Shown: positions 1 through 11,262, counted from the stretch's first letter. The stretch is DNA of 64,000 bases from Ceratothoa steindachneri (GCA_963969495.1 OZ018329.1:71823452-71887451); one strand, 5' to 3'. Notes: generated by a model from the letters alone, not told the origin. Made by a program: numbers and translations.

Positions 1-1000
1 GCATTAGTCGCCGTATTAAAACTGGCCTAGTTCTAGGCTACTTTAAAATAAAATTAGATAAAAAAAAACACCCCAAAAAGGGGAAAAGGAAGCAAGCTGG
101 TGTGTCGGGGAGAGGCCCCCCCGGCGCAGGAGCGTGAAACCAAAGGGAAGAAAGAAACAAACCTTGCTTAAATAATAGGGAGAAGGCCGGCCTCCCCCAA
201 GAAGTCAACAAGTCCACAAGCCAATGTGCATGAATCTGTCCCGAGTACAAGGGACAGGCGGTAGCGAACCCGCCCATCCCGGTACCGGGACAGGTATCGT
301 GCGCGAAGATCACCCAGACTGGGACATTCAACAAGAATGTGGCGAACAGTCTGGGGACGACACAGTCGTTGCAATAGGGCGCAGGCGAGCACTCCATCAA
401 ATAGCGATGCGTCACATGAGTGTGTCAGATTCGGAGACGACAGAAAGCAACCTGAAGCCGCCGCGACATTGGGGGATAGGTCCATGGAAACAGTCGCGGC
501 GCAATGGCACGCAACTTTAAGTTCCCCTCGACCGTCTCCCATCTTCTTTGCCAAGCAGTCCGAAGAGCTGCCTGTATTCCTGCCATGTAGTCGGTGTGAG
601 GAAGAGCAAAACGCTGGTCCAGACGCAGAGTCCTTGCGGACTCTTTGGCGCGCTCATTCCCTGCAATTCCTACATGTCCAGGAATCCAGCAGAAGATAAT
701 CTCGACATCTGCCCGGCTTGCCAAAACCGTGGCATCACGGATATCGTGAACCAGGGGATGTGGAGATTCCAATGCCCCGAGAGCACTCATGGCGCTTTGT
801 GAGTCGCTATAGATCACAATCCGGTCTCCAAACCGGGCACGTTGCGTAATCTCCCATACCGAGTGGTGTATTACCACCAGCTCGGCCGTGAAGACAGACG
901 CAGCGCCTGGTAGAGCCCCGCTGACTTCAAACAGAGGGGATACGGCGTGGAAGCCGACCCCCTCTTGGGACTTGGAGCCATCCGTATACACTGGCATCAA
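1..1000 (-). pseudogene. 3' part of a LINE ORF2: RNase H domain and C-terminal zinc knuckle
   Basis: Reverse-strand remnant of a non-LTR retrotransposon polyprotein. From 1000 downward the peptide shows an RNase H domain: VYTDGS (first Asp), FTAELVVIHH (Glu), IYSDSQSAM (second Asp) and IPGHVGIAGN (His region). After a frameshift near 420 come CNDC and then HILVEC in another frame, the C-x2-C...H-x4-C knuckle common at LINE C-termini. Compared with the second copy at 5.0-7.7 kb, a 4-codon stretch after IAGN is missing, so the last RNase H motif is damaged. The 3' UTR probably runs off the left edge, since bases 1-60 match about 5062-5110. The copy is 5'-truncated near 1000-1010, with no RT left. 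The clade is of the R1/I/Jockey type carrying RNase H; I do not assign it further. Confidence 0.85.
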
Positions 1001-2000
1001 CTAACCTAAACTCAACTCAACAGAGAGAAATCAGATATTTCTTTGAATGTGGACCATTATGCCAGCTCCAAACAACACCATGGTGGTTTCTCAAGTAACA
1101 GCAGTCCAGAAACGGGTATTTGGATGGGGTAGATGCGGTTGAAATGAGAACTAGCATGTCATGGGAAGTGAGCCTACACCAGTCAAACATGATAAATAGT
1201 ATAAGGCTGGTTCTGGAGACTCTTCCCTGTTTCTTCATCACATGTTCAAACTTAACCACTCTCTGGTCAGCAAGCTCTTCTATGTCTTTCAAGTGTAGCC
1301 AATGAGTTCCTTTGCATAGATTACTTTAACAAAGTTCATGGTAGAGTGCAATGTCACTTGTACAGGCAAGCCAGTGATTAGTGTCAGAAGAGCACTCACT
1401 ATGGCAGGATCAGACCTTTGTACTTTAAGGATCCTGTCTGAGAAATGGGTAACCTTTGGCTTCCTAATGAAAACCCTAGCTAATGCTTGTTGCTGATGGA
1501 ATGTGTGTCCTTTGGACAAGCATGCTCCCATCAATAATGATCAAAAACTACTTGAAGCCAGTGGGCAGGCAACCAATGAGGGCCCTGACATCACTGAGAT
1601 TCAACTCTCCTCACAAATCTGCTTTTTTCTTCTTTTTTTGCTAGGAGTTTGCCCTTCAACCATTTAAGCACTGGGGCTGGATGAGACACCATTGTTTTGG
1701 TCACCAGTCTTTTTGATACTCTTTCAGAGGGAGAAGAGCTCTTAGTTCTCTCTTAATAAAAAAGGAAAATTCCTTCTATTTCTTCAGGGAAATGGAGCTT
1801 GATTGGCCCTGAAGTATTAAAGGACAAGGCCACGTGTGAAGCACCATAAGGAAGAGGAAACTCCTACCCAACCTTCGAGTCACAGGGAGGCGCCTCTGTA
1901 CCTTGGGAGGAGGAACTTGCAGCATTAAATCAATTAACATAAAAGGTATCTTAAACTGCATGATCAATATATTATTCTCCCACATTTCTGATAATATGCA
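1001..2000. other. Unrecognised region
   Basis: No element boundaries are evident. On the reverse strand two adjacent open stretches (1534 to 1289 and 1292 to 1017) read as plausible protein, for example TFHQQQALARVFIRKPKV and HLKDIEELADQRVVKFEHV, and may be a decayed coding sequence in two frames. I do not recognise the family. A short reverse-strand open stretch at 1985-1776 is probably chance. Confidence 0.25.
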
Positions 2001-3164
2001 ATAAATTAATAATTTATTAAGGGTTTGGGAGTTTAAACCTGTAGTTTTTTGAAGCCTTGCATTTCTCTGGCTGTAGAACGAGTATAGGGGAATGGTAAGG
2101 ATGGTTTACTTATATTTTTCTAACCTATAGCAATGAATCATGGCAAAAAATATAAAACAAAATAGGTAGTGGTTTGTTTTACCAATAATCTGCCCTCATT
2201 TGGCACATTTTATTTCTCAGTCAGAATTTAGTTTAATCTGGGATCATAACCACAAATCTCTGAGGGTACGGCAGCCTCTGTGAAGTTGGCCTAAATCAGG
2301 ACTCCATTCACTGGCTTACCACACACAATATACTTTCCTGTAATCAGAACCAGTAGTTTAGCTCAGCTCGAACATTGTCCAATATCAAATAAATGATTAG
2401 TTTAAACATACCAATTCTGATTCAATGGACATGGTGCTGATTTTTGCATATCCCCAGTTCTTACTGCTCCCAATTGTTGACTATAGCCATATATATACTT
2501 TTATCATTTTCACCCTTGTAAATTCAGAACTTTTATTATTTAAGATCTGATTGGTTTCACTATTTTTTTTAATACAATAAATAAACAATATAACTTACCT
2601 GATTGGATGTATCACTCGCATTAGCCTCTCTTTTGGAAAGAGGATGATATGATAAAGTAATCAGAAATTCCTCTTGGATATCAGAATTCACTGTGTACCT
2701 CAATGAGTCTAGAAAATTATAAACAATCCATTACAATGATGAATAAAAGAATTAAGGAAAAAGTAAAACAAAGGGGAATCAAAATATATATATTAAAAAA
2801 AAGCCTATAACACTGGCAGATTTCGGCAAGAAAAATGACAGTAATGTATAGGGATGCCATAGACACCTTCCAGCATTGCAGGTAGTAACTTAACAGTACG
2901 ACTCAGCTCACAAAGTATATTTGGATCAGAAAATTATCACTATCACATAGGTTAGCAACCAACCACCCACAAGTAAACATGAGTAATTTAAATAGAACAA
3001 AAGGTAACTAATCTTATGACAGAACTGCTTCCGGCAGTGTATTACAACCTTTTGTTATACTATATATATGTATATATATACACTTAAAATGGTTGGCCTT
3101 AGCTGAATATAAAATATACATAAATATATATATATATATATATTTATATATACAATTACGTGTT
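2001..3164. other. AT-rich spacer
   Basis: No coding region, RNA gene or clear repeat is seen. A small imperfect TA tract occupies about 3120-3150, beside the Tc1 element that follows. Confidence 0.4.
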
Positions 3165-3372
3165 TATCTATTGCCAATGCATCTCAAATTTTTTAATTTA
3201 CAAATTTTTATACATTACTAGTTTGAAATGTATATATTTATATTATATTTAATTTTATTAGCCTAAAAGAAAATTATATTATAATGTATAAATGATAATG
3301 AAACAAAATATTAACATTAAACATGGTGTTTATTAGAAAAACACAAGTAAAAGTATTGGCAATGTTTACATA
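3165..3372. repeat. Left terminal inverted repeat of the Tc1-like element
   Basis: Pairs with 4497-4704 with scattered mismatches and small indels. Shared blocks include CTAGTTTGAAATGTA and TGGTGTTTATTAGAA. Confidence 0.85.
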
Positions 3373-3747
3373 ATACAGATTTAACAAATCAAATTATTAA
3401 AATTAGTGGTAAAGAATGTTCGAGAATGACTGATGGAATATTCTAGACTAATCCAGGACAGCAGGTTACTTGCACAGCTAACTTTTTGGGGTGTTTATTA
3501 TGGTATTAGAAACAGCTGAAGAATCATCTCTACAATAACTCTGAAATAGCAACATGGTGAAGATATTGAACACTCAGAAGCATAGAGGAAACATAGAATT
3601 GAGCTGCACAACCAAGGAAATAGATATAGAAAAATTTTGACAAGTTTGAATATCTCAATTTCATCTCTAAAGAATATTATTGTAAAATCGTGTGCGGAAA
3701 GGGCAATCAAGAAAATTAACTGACAGATGTGTTCATGTGTTTGAATT

Positions 3748-4470
3748 GTGAAAAGGAATCCAAAACTCACTTCCAAGGAATTGAAAGCAAATCTGGCTCA
3801 CAGTGGAACAATCGTGTATGTGTCAACAGTGCGATGTTACCTGAACTGTGGTCTCCATGCATGTGTACCAAGGAGGAAACCACTGTTGAAGACTGCTCAC
3901 AAAGAGAAGTTTAGAGTTTGCCAGAGAATATCTTGACACTGAATCAGAACTTAGCAAAATATTAAGGTTGGATGAGACTAAGCTTGATCTGTTCGGCATA
4001 AAGAACCACCATTAGGTTTGGAGCAAATTTGGAGAAATTGCTTGAAAAGTAAACATACCTACTGTGAAACACAGAGGTGGTTCCATAATGTAGTGGGGGT
4101 GTTTTGCTGCTGCAGGTAGTGGCTCAATTTGTGTGATAGAAGGCACTATGAATTCCAAGGGATATCAGCGAATTTTGGATGAATATGTAAAACAATCAGC
4201 GAGGGTTCGTCTTCCAACAGGATAATCACTTTCAACGCTTGAAAGTGATTAAATGGCTTTCTCAAAGTCCAGATTTAAATCTGATTGAAAATTTATGGAA
4301 AGAACTGAAGTCAAGTCTTCATAAGAGGCCACCCAAGCAGCATCAAAGATTTGAAAGCTTTTGCAGTGGAAGAGTGGAGTAAAATTCCTACTACAACTCG
4401 CAAAAACCTTGTTCATACCTACTGGAAATGTCTAATTGCTGCTAAAGGATGTCATACCAAGTATAATTTA
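3748..4470 (+). pseudogene. Tc1-like transposase remnant
   Basis: Forward-strand peptides in changing frames match a Tc1 transposase. The DNA-binding part reads KRNPKLTSKELKANL and VSTVRCYLNCGL (3748-3936). The first catalytic region follows near 3970 (LDETK-like, then LDLFG). VKHRGGSIM then a stop then WGCF is near 4065-4110. The terminal NLIENLWKELK, which carries the catalytic Glu in NxIEN, is near 4278-4310. Several stops and frameshifts rule out function. The family makes about 340 residues and this span would encode about 240, so an N-terminal portion is also missing. Confidence 0.8.
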
Positions 4471-4496
4471 TAGATGCCAATAATATATATGTAATA

Positions 4497-4704
4497 TTTA
4501 TGAACGTTGCCAATACCTTTGCTTCTTGTGTTCTTCTAATAAACACCATTTTCAATGTTAATAATTTGTTTAATTATGATTTATACATATAATATATTGC
4601 TTTTTGGCTAAAAAAATTAAATATAATATAAATATGTACATTTCAAACTAGTTATGTATAAAAATTCATAAATTAAAAAATTTAAGATGTGTTGCCAATA
4701 GATA
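4497..4704. repeat. Right terminal inverted repeat of the Tc1-like element
   Basis: Inverted partner of 3165-3372. Its outer end reads TTGCCAATAGATA. Confidence 0.85.
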
Positions 4705-4712
4705 TGCATTCA

Positions 4713-4715
<3 letters not shown>

Positions 4716-4789
<74 letters not shown>
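4716..4789. repeat. (TA)n microsatellite
   Basis: Uninterrupted alternating A and T for about 74 bp, beginning about 12 bp outside the right end of the Tc1-like element. Confidence 0.95.
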
Positions 4790-4791
<2 letters not shown>

Positions 4792-5430
4792 CTCTTAGTA
4801 ATAAGCCATTTTAGATTTAAAGCACCCTCCTTTAAGGCACATTCCCTTGTGATTGTATAAATAACCCCTTCTTCTAATCCCTCCAGCTCACTAAGAAATT
4901 CCCTCCAACTAAAGCCCCTCAGATCAATGAATCTTGTCTGACCTTATTTTAACCTCAACGAGTGATTTGGCTGATAGTAAAAAGATGCCCATATACCACC
5001 CTAGTACGTTTTAATTGGAGTTTTTCATTATTTTTTTTTTTATAGAGCCCGTCTGGCATAAGTCACCGGAAACACGACAGCATAGAACTAGGCTACTTTA
5101 AAATAAAAATATGAAAACATAATGATAAAAATGTGAAAAACTTAACAATTAGGGAAGCAATCTCCGGCATCGGGGAGAGGTCCCCCTCACCCCGGCGCAG
5201 GAGCGTGCAACCTACAAAGAAAACAATAACAAACCAAAGAAAATAGAACCTTCTTAAATAAAGGGGAGAAGCTCGACCTTCCTCAAAAAGTCAACAAGTC
5301 CCAAGTAAAATGGACAGGCGGTAGCCACCCCACCCATAACGGTACCGGGGACAGGTATCGTGCAGGAAGATCACCCGGACTGGGACATTTGGCAAGAATG
5401 TGCCGAACAGTCTTGCCGACGACACAGTCG

Positions 5431-5990
5431 TCACAATAGGGCGCTGGCGAGCGCTACATAAGATAGCGATGCGTCACACGAATGTGTCCGATTCGGAGAT
5501 GACAGAAAGCGACCTAAAGCGGCCGCAGCATTGGGGGATAGGTCCATGGGAACAGTCGCGGCGCAATGGCATGCAACTTTAAGTTCCCTTCTACCGTCTC
5601 CCATCTTCTTTGCCAAGCAGTCCGAAGAGCTGCCCGTATTCCTGCCATGTAGTCAGTGTGAGGAAGAGTGAAACGCTGGTCCAGTCGCAGAGTCCTCACA
5701 GACTCTTGGGCACCCTCATTGGCGAAGTCATTCCCCGCAATTCCTACATGTCCAGGAACCCAGCAGAAGATAATCTCGACATCTGCCAGGCTCACCAAAT
5801 ATGTGGCGTCACGGATATTGCGAACCAGGGGATGCGGAGATTCCAATGCCCCGAGAGCACTCAGGGCGCTTTGTGAGTCGCTATAGATCACAATCCGGTC
5901 TCCTAACTGGGCACGTCACGTAATCTCCTGCTCAGCCGTGAAGACAGACACAGCGCCTGGCAGAGCCACGCTGATTTCAAACAGAGGGGA
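5431..5990 (-). pseudogene. LINE RNase H domain remnant
   Basis: Contains IYSDSQSALSALGALESP, IIFCWVPGHVGIAGN and FANEGAQESVRTLRL, the second-Asp and His-region motifs of RNase H. The segment with the first Asp and the Glu is shortened: sequence related to SPLFEISVALPGAVSVFTAE survives at 5930-6010 in another frame, but several codons after TAE are deleted. The codons after IAGN, missing from the first copy, are present here. Confidence 0.8.
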
Positions 5991-6313
5991 TACGGTGTGG
6001 AAGCCGTACAAGCTTTGGGAGTAGAGGCGTCAAATAGCGACAAATAGCCAAATGTGGTACCCTCTAGGGTGGCGTCCTGGGCAGAACCAGGGGTGGAACC
6101 AGCCAGAGAGCTATACCTAGCTCTCGAAGGAGTTTCCTGGCCCTAAACCCAAAGGGCTTAGGGTATGACTGGCGTCTCTCGGCGGCACAGGCACCATCGA
6201 AATCAGCTGCGGATGCAGTTAAAGCTGTTGGCGACTGAGGGAAGTGCCGGGCTCACACGTACAGGCGAGTGATGCACTGCATGCGGGGTAGAGTGAGGGG
6301 CATCTCCCCAGCA

Positions 6314-7226
6314 TCAACCAAGTCTCTCAATGGAGGAAGTGCGGAAGGCACTGGTCACAAGGCGAAGGCCGGTGTGGTGGATCGAATCCACCTTCCACAA
6401 TAAACGCTCGGCTGCGGATGCATAAAACTCGCATCCGTAGTCGAGCTTCGAATGAACAAAGGATCGATAAAAAAGTAGGGCAGTAGCCCTATCAGCGCCC
6501 CAAGCGCTGAACGTCACGGAACGGAGAATATCAATGGCGCGGGTACAAGAGACCCTAAGGCTGCGAATATGAGCCTCCCAGGTGAAGCGTCGGTCAAATA
6601 CAAGACCAAGGATGGCGGCAGAAGTGCACCACCTTAGTCTTGGCCAAAGAAAACCGAAATCTGTGCGCTTCGGTAGGCGAGAGAAGCGGTTCAATGCCTG
6701 TTGAAGACGATGCTCCAGAGTTGGCATCTGGGCGGCGCCAAAAGAGATCGAAAGGTCGTCCACGTAGAGCGTAGCAAGAACATCTTCCGGCAGCACCGAG
6801 ATGATGCCGTTGATGCTCAGGGCAAAGATTTTTTTTTTTTTAATTTATAGAGCCCATCTGGCAACTACCCACTTGGGCAGACTCAGGGCAAAGAGTGTGA
6901 CACTGAGGACACTTCCCTGCTTCTTTGGGCCGGAGAGGCCTCCCCCCACCAGGATGCGGAATCGATGATCGCAAAAATTCAGATATAAACATTGGGAGGC
7001 GTCCCCTCGCCCCCATCGTGTGGAGAGTCTCTATGATACCGTATCGCCATGCGGTATCATAGGCCTTGTCCAGATCTAAAAACACTGCGGCGTAGTGCTG
7101 TCTACGAAGGAAGGGCTTGCAGACGGCATTTTTCAGTTGGAGCAGAGCATCCGATGTGGAGTTGAACTTGCGGAAGGTGCACTGTGCTAATCTAACATTT
7201 ACCAATTTCTCCATCAACTTGCACAC
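6314..7226 (-). pseudogene. LINE reverse transcriptase remnant, split by a small insertion
   Basis: From 7226 downward: MEKLVNVRLAQ, an abrupt change to CTFRKFNSTSDALLQLKNAV, then AVFLDLDKAYDTAWRYG (motif A, catalytic Asp), IPHPGGG with frameshifts near motif B, then the 53-bp insertion at 6829-6881. After it come VLATLYVDDLSISFG (motif C, YVDD) and thumb sequence ending TSAFRTSSIERL. The RLAQ-to-CTFRKF step looks like an internal deletion of part of the fingers. Both motif C aspartates are kept, but the frame is broken. Confidence 0.85.
6829..6881 (-). mobile_element. 53-bp retroposed 3'-end fragment with 13-bp target-site duplication
   Basis: Inserted inside the LINE RT. It starts (reverse strand) with GTCTGCCCAAGTGGGTAG, contains GCCAGATGGGCTCTATAAAT and ends in a poly-A run (T-run at 6829-6840). 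It is flanked by the perfect direct repeat CTCAGGGCAAAGA at 6816-6828 and 6882-6894. GCCAG-GGGCTCTATAAA also sits at the 3' end of the host LINE copy (5041-5056), so this is probably a severely 5'-truncated insertion of the same or a related family. Confidence 0.85.
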
Positions 7227-7656
7227 GCCCGACGAAATTCACCGTCAGTGAAATCATTCGGGCGGCGCTTATAGCGCATGTAGGCATAACGCTTCTGTTT
7301 GAGGGCTGTCTCACACTTGGCCGACCACCATGGGAGTGGCGGCGTGCAAAACGTCCAGAAGTTCTGGGAATAGTAGTCAGGCCCGCGGCGATAAGGTTGC
7401 CGGAGAAGAACTCACCTACTGACCTAAACTCCTCGACTGAGATAGAGAATTCAGTCATTTCCTGAAATGCATGCCACCGTGCCCGCGCCAAGCAACACCG
7501 AGATAGGCTCTCAGGCGGCAGTTGCCCTGAAAATGATATTTGAATGGGAAAGTGATCACTACCATGGAGTTCATCAACCACCCCCCAATCAAAATCAGGG
7601 TGTTCATCCGAAGAGCACAAAGATAGGTCAAGGCAAGAAAGTAAAGGAGTCAGCAA
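7227..7656 (-). pseudogene. LINE AP-endonuclease C-terminal remnant
   Basis: Contains LDLSLCSSDEHPDFDWGVV and ELHGSDHFPIQI, the second with the SDH motif (catalytic Asp-His pair) of exonuclease-endonuclease-phosphatase domains. Frameshifted linker sequence toward the RT follows, for example FRSVGEFFSGNLIAAGL. The N-terminal half of the endonuclease is absent because the copy is 5'-truncated. Confidence 0.75.
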
Positions 7657-7660
7657 AAAT

Positions 7661-8660
7661 AGACTTTAATAAATATTAATAATTAAAGTTAATATGATAC
7701 AACAATACACAGACATATAAGACAAATAGTTACAGTGGTTAATGGGTTATTAAGAATAGTAGGTATACTAAAATATAATAAAATGGGTAGACCGGAATTA
7801 TAAATTTGGGGAAGCTAAAATATTCATTACGATACCTTGTACACAAATGGAGGAGATGATGGTCGTTTCCAGCGAAGCGATGAGATGATGGTTGGGTCAC
7901 TTCGACAGGGTCCAAGGTCAACTTGATTGTAGTGAAATATTCTCTTGAGATGATGATGGGGGGGGGGGAGGCAGAGTTATCAAATTGTTTGTTTGGTCAG
8001 CTATGCGTAATCAAGGGGGTATTAAGCTAAGATTAATCTTCACTGAAGCCTTTTGGGATAAGACTTGGTTCTTGTTTGGAGATGGCATCGATAAGCAGAG
8101 TCGGACGGATATTCTTACGGGGAGAAGAGTTCTCCGAGGAGGGATGCTTTGGTTTTGTCCCACAATGTTTCCTTGCCTTTGGCATATGACAACCTGAATC
8201 GAGGAGGAGTAAGATCGTCTGCACTTGTGAGCTTCTCTCGCACCAATCTGCACATGCCTCCTCATGCGGGTAGATATGGACACCAGAAGTGAGGGAGCTT
8301 ACCCCATAGAAGCGGGTGGGACTATCGCCCATCGTTTGAGTCATGGCAAATGCAACCCAGATGGTGATTGTCTCAGCCGCTCCCAGCGTGGCTGGAAGGG
8401 GAGACGGGGGGAAGACTTCTCTTCTTGTTTAAATACTCACCTTTATAACGGCTGCATTCCTTTAGCCCGCCCCTATACTTTCTCACACTTTTGAGCTTCA
8501 AAAATTGTTTGTAATCTACATGAGGCCCATCACGTTGAGGCAATGCTTCAAAGTGACGTTATTTCTCCCATCACATGCTTGTTCCCTCACACAGACGATA
8601 AGACAAAAGATATAGTTGAGAAGGTACAATGATATGTTACTCAACAAACAGTTTTCAGTT
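7661..8660. other. Unrecognised region
   Basis: Overlapping open stretches of 70-100 codons on both strands at 7985-8494 show no family motif. There is an 11-base G run near 7960. I see no element ends. Confidence 0.3.
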
Positions 8661-8671
8661 GTTACAATATA

Positions 8672-9230
8672 TTAGTACTTGGAATGTAAACCTTTACAAT
8701 CCATTAGGAAATGACATCTTCTGCCACAGGAGTGCACTAACTGAAGGCATTCTTCCAGTGTTATTTTTCTCCACTCTTGCAATATTTCCCAAAGTTCGTT
8801 AATAGTGCTTGGCTTTCTCTCCTTACTTCTCTTTCCTAGTCTTCTACAAATTCTCAAATGGAGTGAAGTCTGGGCCCCAAGAAGGCCAGTCCACAACACT
8901 TCATCCTGATCCAGGAAATTCTTCACCAACTTTGCTAAGTGACAATGTGCATTATCCTGCATAAAAATGGCAGGTCGGGCAGTCAGCTCTCATATGGAGC
9001 ACAGCATGTTCTTGCAGAAGTTCTTTATACACTTGAGAATTCACTCTGCCCTGCAAGCAGACATGCAGGACTACTTTTGCCAAAAATTATACCTCACAAC
9101 ATAACACTTCTTCCCCCAAACTTGACACCACTTTCATGCAGTTCACAGATAATACTGGCCAACAAATTTGAACTTTTTTTTAATCATCAGAGACCTGAGC
9201 AACTTTTCTCATGGCATTTTCCTCTCTGAT
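8672..9230 (-). pseudogene. Tc1-like transposase remnant
   Basis: The reverse-strand peptide 8962 to 8672 matches the C-terminal third of a Tc1 transposase: MQDNAHCHLAKLVKNFLDQ (second catalytic Asp in QDNA), LGAQTSLHLRI (where SPDLNPIE is expected, decayed), INELWEILQEWRKI, LVHSCGRRCHFLMDCKG and a terminal HSKY. Upstream, to about 9230, frameshifted pieces include KKFKFVG. The catalytic Glu region is lost. No inverted repeats could be defined. This is a different family from the 3.2-kb element. Confidence 0.75.
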
Positions 9231-9559
9231 TTCAAATGTGACTTTAGTTTTTCTTTAGCACATCAGGTTTTCAAGATATTAAAAAATGCAATATGACCGC
9301 TGTCACTGATAGAATGTAGCATTTTACTCTGATTTCTTTGACAAAAATTGGTGATATATGGTTGCATAGCGCCATTGGTAGAAAAAGAATTGCTTTCTGT
9401 ATATCCCCATGTACAGTGAGAAGTTGAACTGATACAAAATGATGCATTTAACATAAAGAAACTCTAAAATTTATCATTCTCTTTAGACATAAGCATATGA
9501 TAAATATAAATAGCCATGTTTTATTTATTCCACAAGCATCATAAAATTAATGGTACTTA

Positions 9560-10930
9560 TGTTGCATGTATAAGAATAGTAAACAATGATTGAAGGGCTA
9601 ATAAGTCAAAACTCAAATTTATAAACGTTGTGCATGGGATTTGCGTTTGAATTTTTTTCTCAGGAGTATCACAATACAACATCCAACAATGATCTCCCAT
9701 CATGCTCTCATTCCAAAATCCTTGATAGCAAGTTTCCATGGTCTTAATATCCTGGTAGAAACGTTCACCTTGCTCATCACCTATGGCTCCAAGATCTTCT
9801 GGGAAAAAGTCTAGGTGCAAATGCAGGAAATAGATTTTAAGTGACATACAGCATCCCATTTCTTTAAGATTGAAGAAGGTTATCCACACTATCTCTCTAT
9901 GCAGGTGACTTGTTGATGCCCAGAAAGTTTGTACATAACTACTTGAAGGCTAGCCATGCATTTAGTTCAAGAGGAGTGAGGGTCAACTCGAAGCCAGGGT
10001 CAGCTAAAACAAATATGCCTTCTTTTAGTTTTGCCGTGCTAAGTTGTGGAAATTTGTTGCAAATATTGGAATCTGTGAGAATTGTCCTTAGCCATTGCTT
10101 TCACAAAGTTTTTCATTAGACCTAGTTTCAAATGAAGAGGTGGAAGATATATTTTCTGAAGCTTTAGCTAGGGGACAGACTGAACACTGCTTATTTTACG
10201 CTCATATGTAGATTGAAGTGGCCAGTTATGCTTGTCATAATGTTTTGCAGTGGCAAAGGAAGCAACAGTATTTCATGAATCCTCCTTGCATACCCATTAG
10301 CATGCCTATGACTTTTAGATCACCACAGAAGTAGGACTGATGGGCTTGGTAGTTTATGGCTTTAAGAAGAATATCCATATTGTCATATGTCTCTTTAAGG
10401 TGGACAGCATGGCCAATAGGAATGGAAGGCTTTACATTGCCATTGTGCAAGAGGACAGCTTTCAGTCTTGTCTTAGAAGCATCAATAAAGAGACGCCTCA
10501 TATGTCTGTGACAAGGCTTCAAACCATCCATTTATATCATGGCAGTAGCAGAGAAGTCCATTAACTGTGAAGAATGAAGTTAAATCACAATTACGCTTTC
10601 TAAAGTAACTCACATGCACATTTTTCTTGAGTAAGAATTTTTCCTGTAGTCGAGATGCTAGAAGTTCTGCTTTCTCCTTTGACAGTGACAGATCTCTCAC
10701 AAGATCATTCAAATCTTCCTGAGTAAATAACTTTGGCTCAGAGTTAGCATCCTCATATTCAACATCTGCATCTAATGTGAATGCACCTTCAGTACTGCTA
10801 TAATCACTGATATCATCAGGTACGGCCATCACCAGATGGAACTGGAATTGGCAAAGATACACCATGTGGAACTGGTCTGCATGCCAAATTCATGGTTGGA
10901 TAAACAATTTGGTGCATTTTGTTTTTTCCG
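9560..10930 (-). pseudogene. Decayed member of a multicopy orphan protein family
   Basis: Reverse-strand peptides in order, with frame changes: LACRPVPHGVSLPIPVP (about 10900), LNDLVRDLSLSKEKAELL (10700s), CYCHDINGWFEAL, RRLFIDASKTRLKAVLLHNG (10490s), YFCGDLKVIGMLMGMQGG, MKYCCFLC (10250), then after damage KAMAKDN-like and YKLSGHQQV pieces, GCCMSLKIYFLHLHLDFFPE (9850), LGAIGDEQGERFYQDI and DHCWMLYCDTPEKK (9680). I recognise this block order from uncharacterised proteins that recur in arthropod and some other invertebrate genomes. I know no function. LFIDASK...CGDLKV...GERF resembles an RNase H-fold D-D-E spacing, which is only an idea. Stops and frameshifts make this copy non-functional. Confidence 0.65.
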
Positions 10931-10943
10931 TATAATTTATTAA

Positions 10944-11082
10944 ACTTCAACAAACACTATTGAAACTCCAAATTTTCATAGGGGCAATTATGATAAACTA
11001 TGCAACTTGCTAAATCAGGTCAAGTGAGATATAGAATTCAGTGGTAAAAATACTTGTGAGATGTGGGACACTTTTGAGACCA
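10944..11082 (+). mobile_element. CR1 LINE fragment (endonuclease-RT linker)
   Basis: About 140 bp closely related to 15175-15305 in the CR1-B copy F: shared ACTCCAAATTTT, AACTTGCTAAATCAG, GATATAGAATTCAG and TTGAGACC/TTTAGAC at the end. It begins directly after the orphan-family relic. No tail or target duplication was seen. Confidence 0.7.
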
Positions 11083-11165
11083 GAGTTAGGGAGTCGGAGT
11101 CAGGAGCCAAGAGTCAGGAGTTGAGCATTTTTAAAGGAGTCAGGAGTCAGTATAAAAAATTTGAC
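11083..11165. repeat. Imperfect GGAGTC hexamer repeat
   Basis: Several GGAGTC/GAGTCAG units, for example GGGAGTCGGAGTCAGGAG, within 80 bp, with interruptions. Confidence 0.6.
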
Positions 11166-11262
11166 TCATGAATCTTTTATAAAAAAAATTTATTTTTTCA
11201 AAATTCTTACCATATATTTTCTTTTTTAACTTTCCTGTCTAAAAACCTTTTTAAATTTGTTT

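Larger units (their letters stand above)
3165..4704 (+). mobile_element. Tc1-like DNA transposon with about 207-bp terminal inverted repeats
   Basis: The two ends are long inverted repeats: 3165-3372 on the left reads almost the same as the reverse complement of 4497-4704. Both open with TATCTATTG and both end inward with TATTGGCAA. Between them lies a decayed transposase on the forward strand. The right end is followed within about 12 bp by a long TA tract. Inverted repeats of around 200 bp set this apart from the short-ended mariners elsewhere in the window. The total length of about 1.54 kb is normal for a Tc1-like element. The two ends differ at many positions and the transposase is broken, so the copy is old and inactive. 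Confidence 0.85.
5029..7660 (-). mobile_element. Second RNase H-bearing LINE copy, decayed, with poly-A tail
   Basis: The reverse-strand copy ends at a T-run at 5029-5042 (its poly-A tail). It runs from a 3' UTR shared with bases 1-170, through the zinc knuckle and RNase H (5431-5990), thumb (6000-6313), RT (6314-7226) and the C-terminal part of an AP-type endonuclease (7227-7656). It is 5'-truncated near 7660. Compared with an intact element it lacks part of the RT fingers, and it is interrupted by a 53-bp insertion at 6829-6881. It belongs to the same family as the 1-1000 copy. The clade is APE-type with RNase H; exact assignment is open. Confidence 0.85.
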
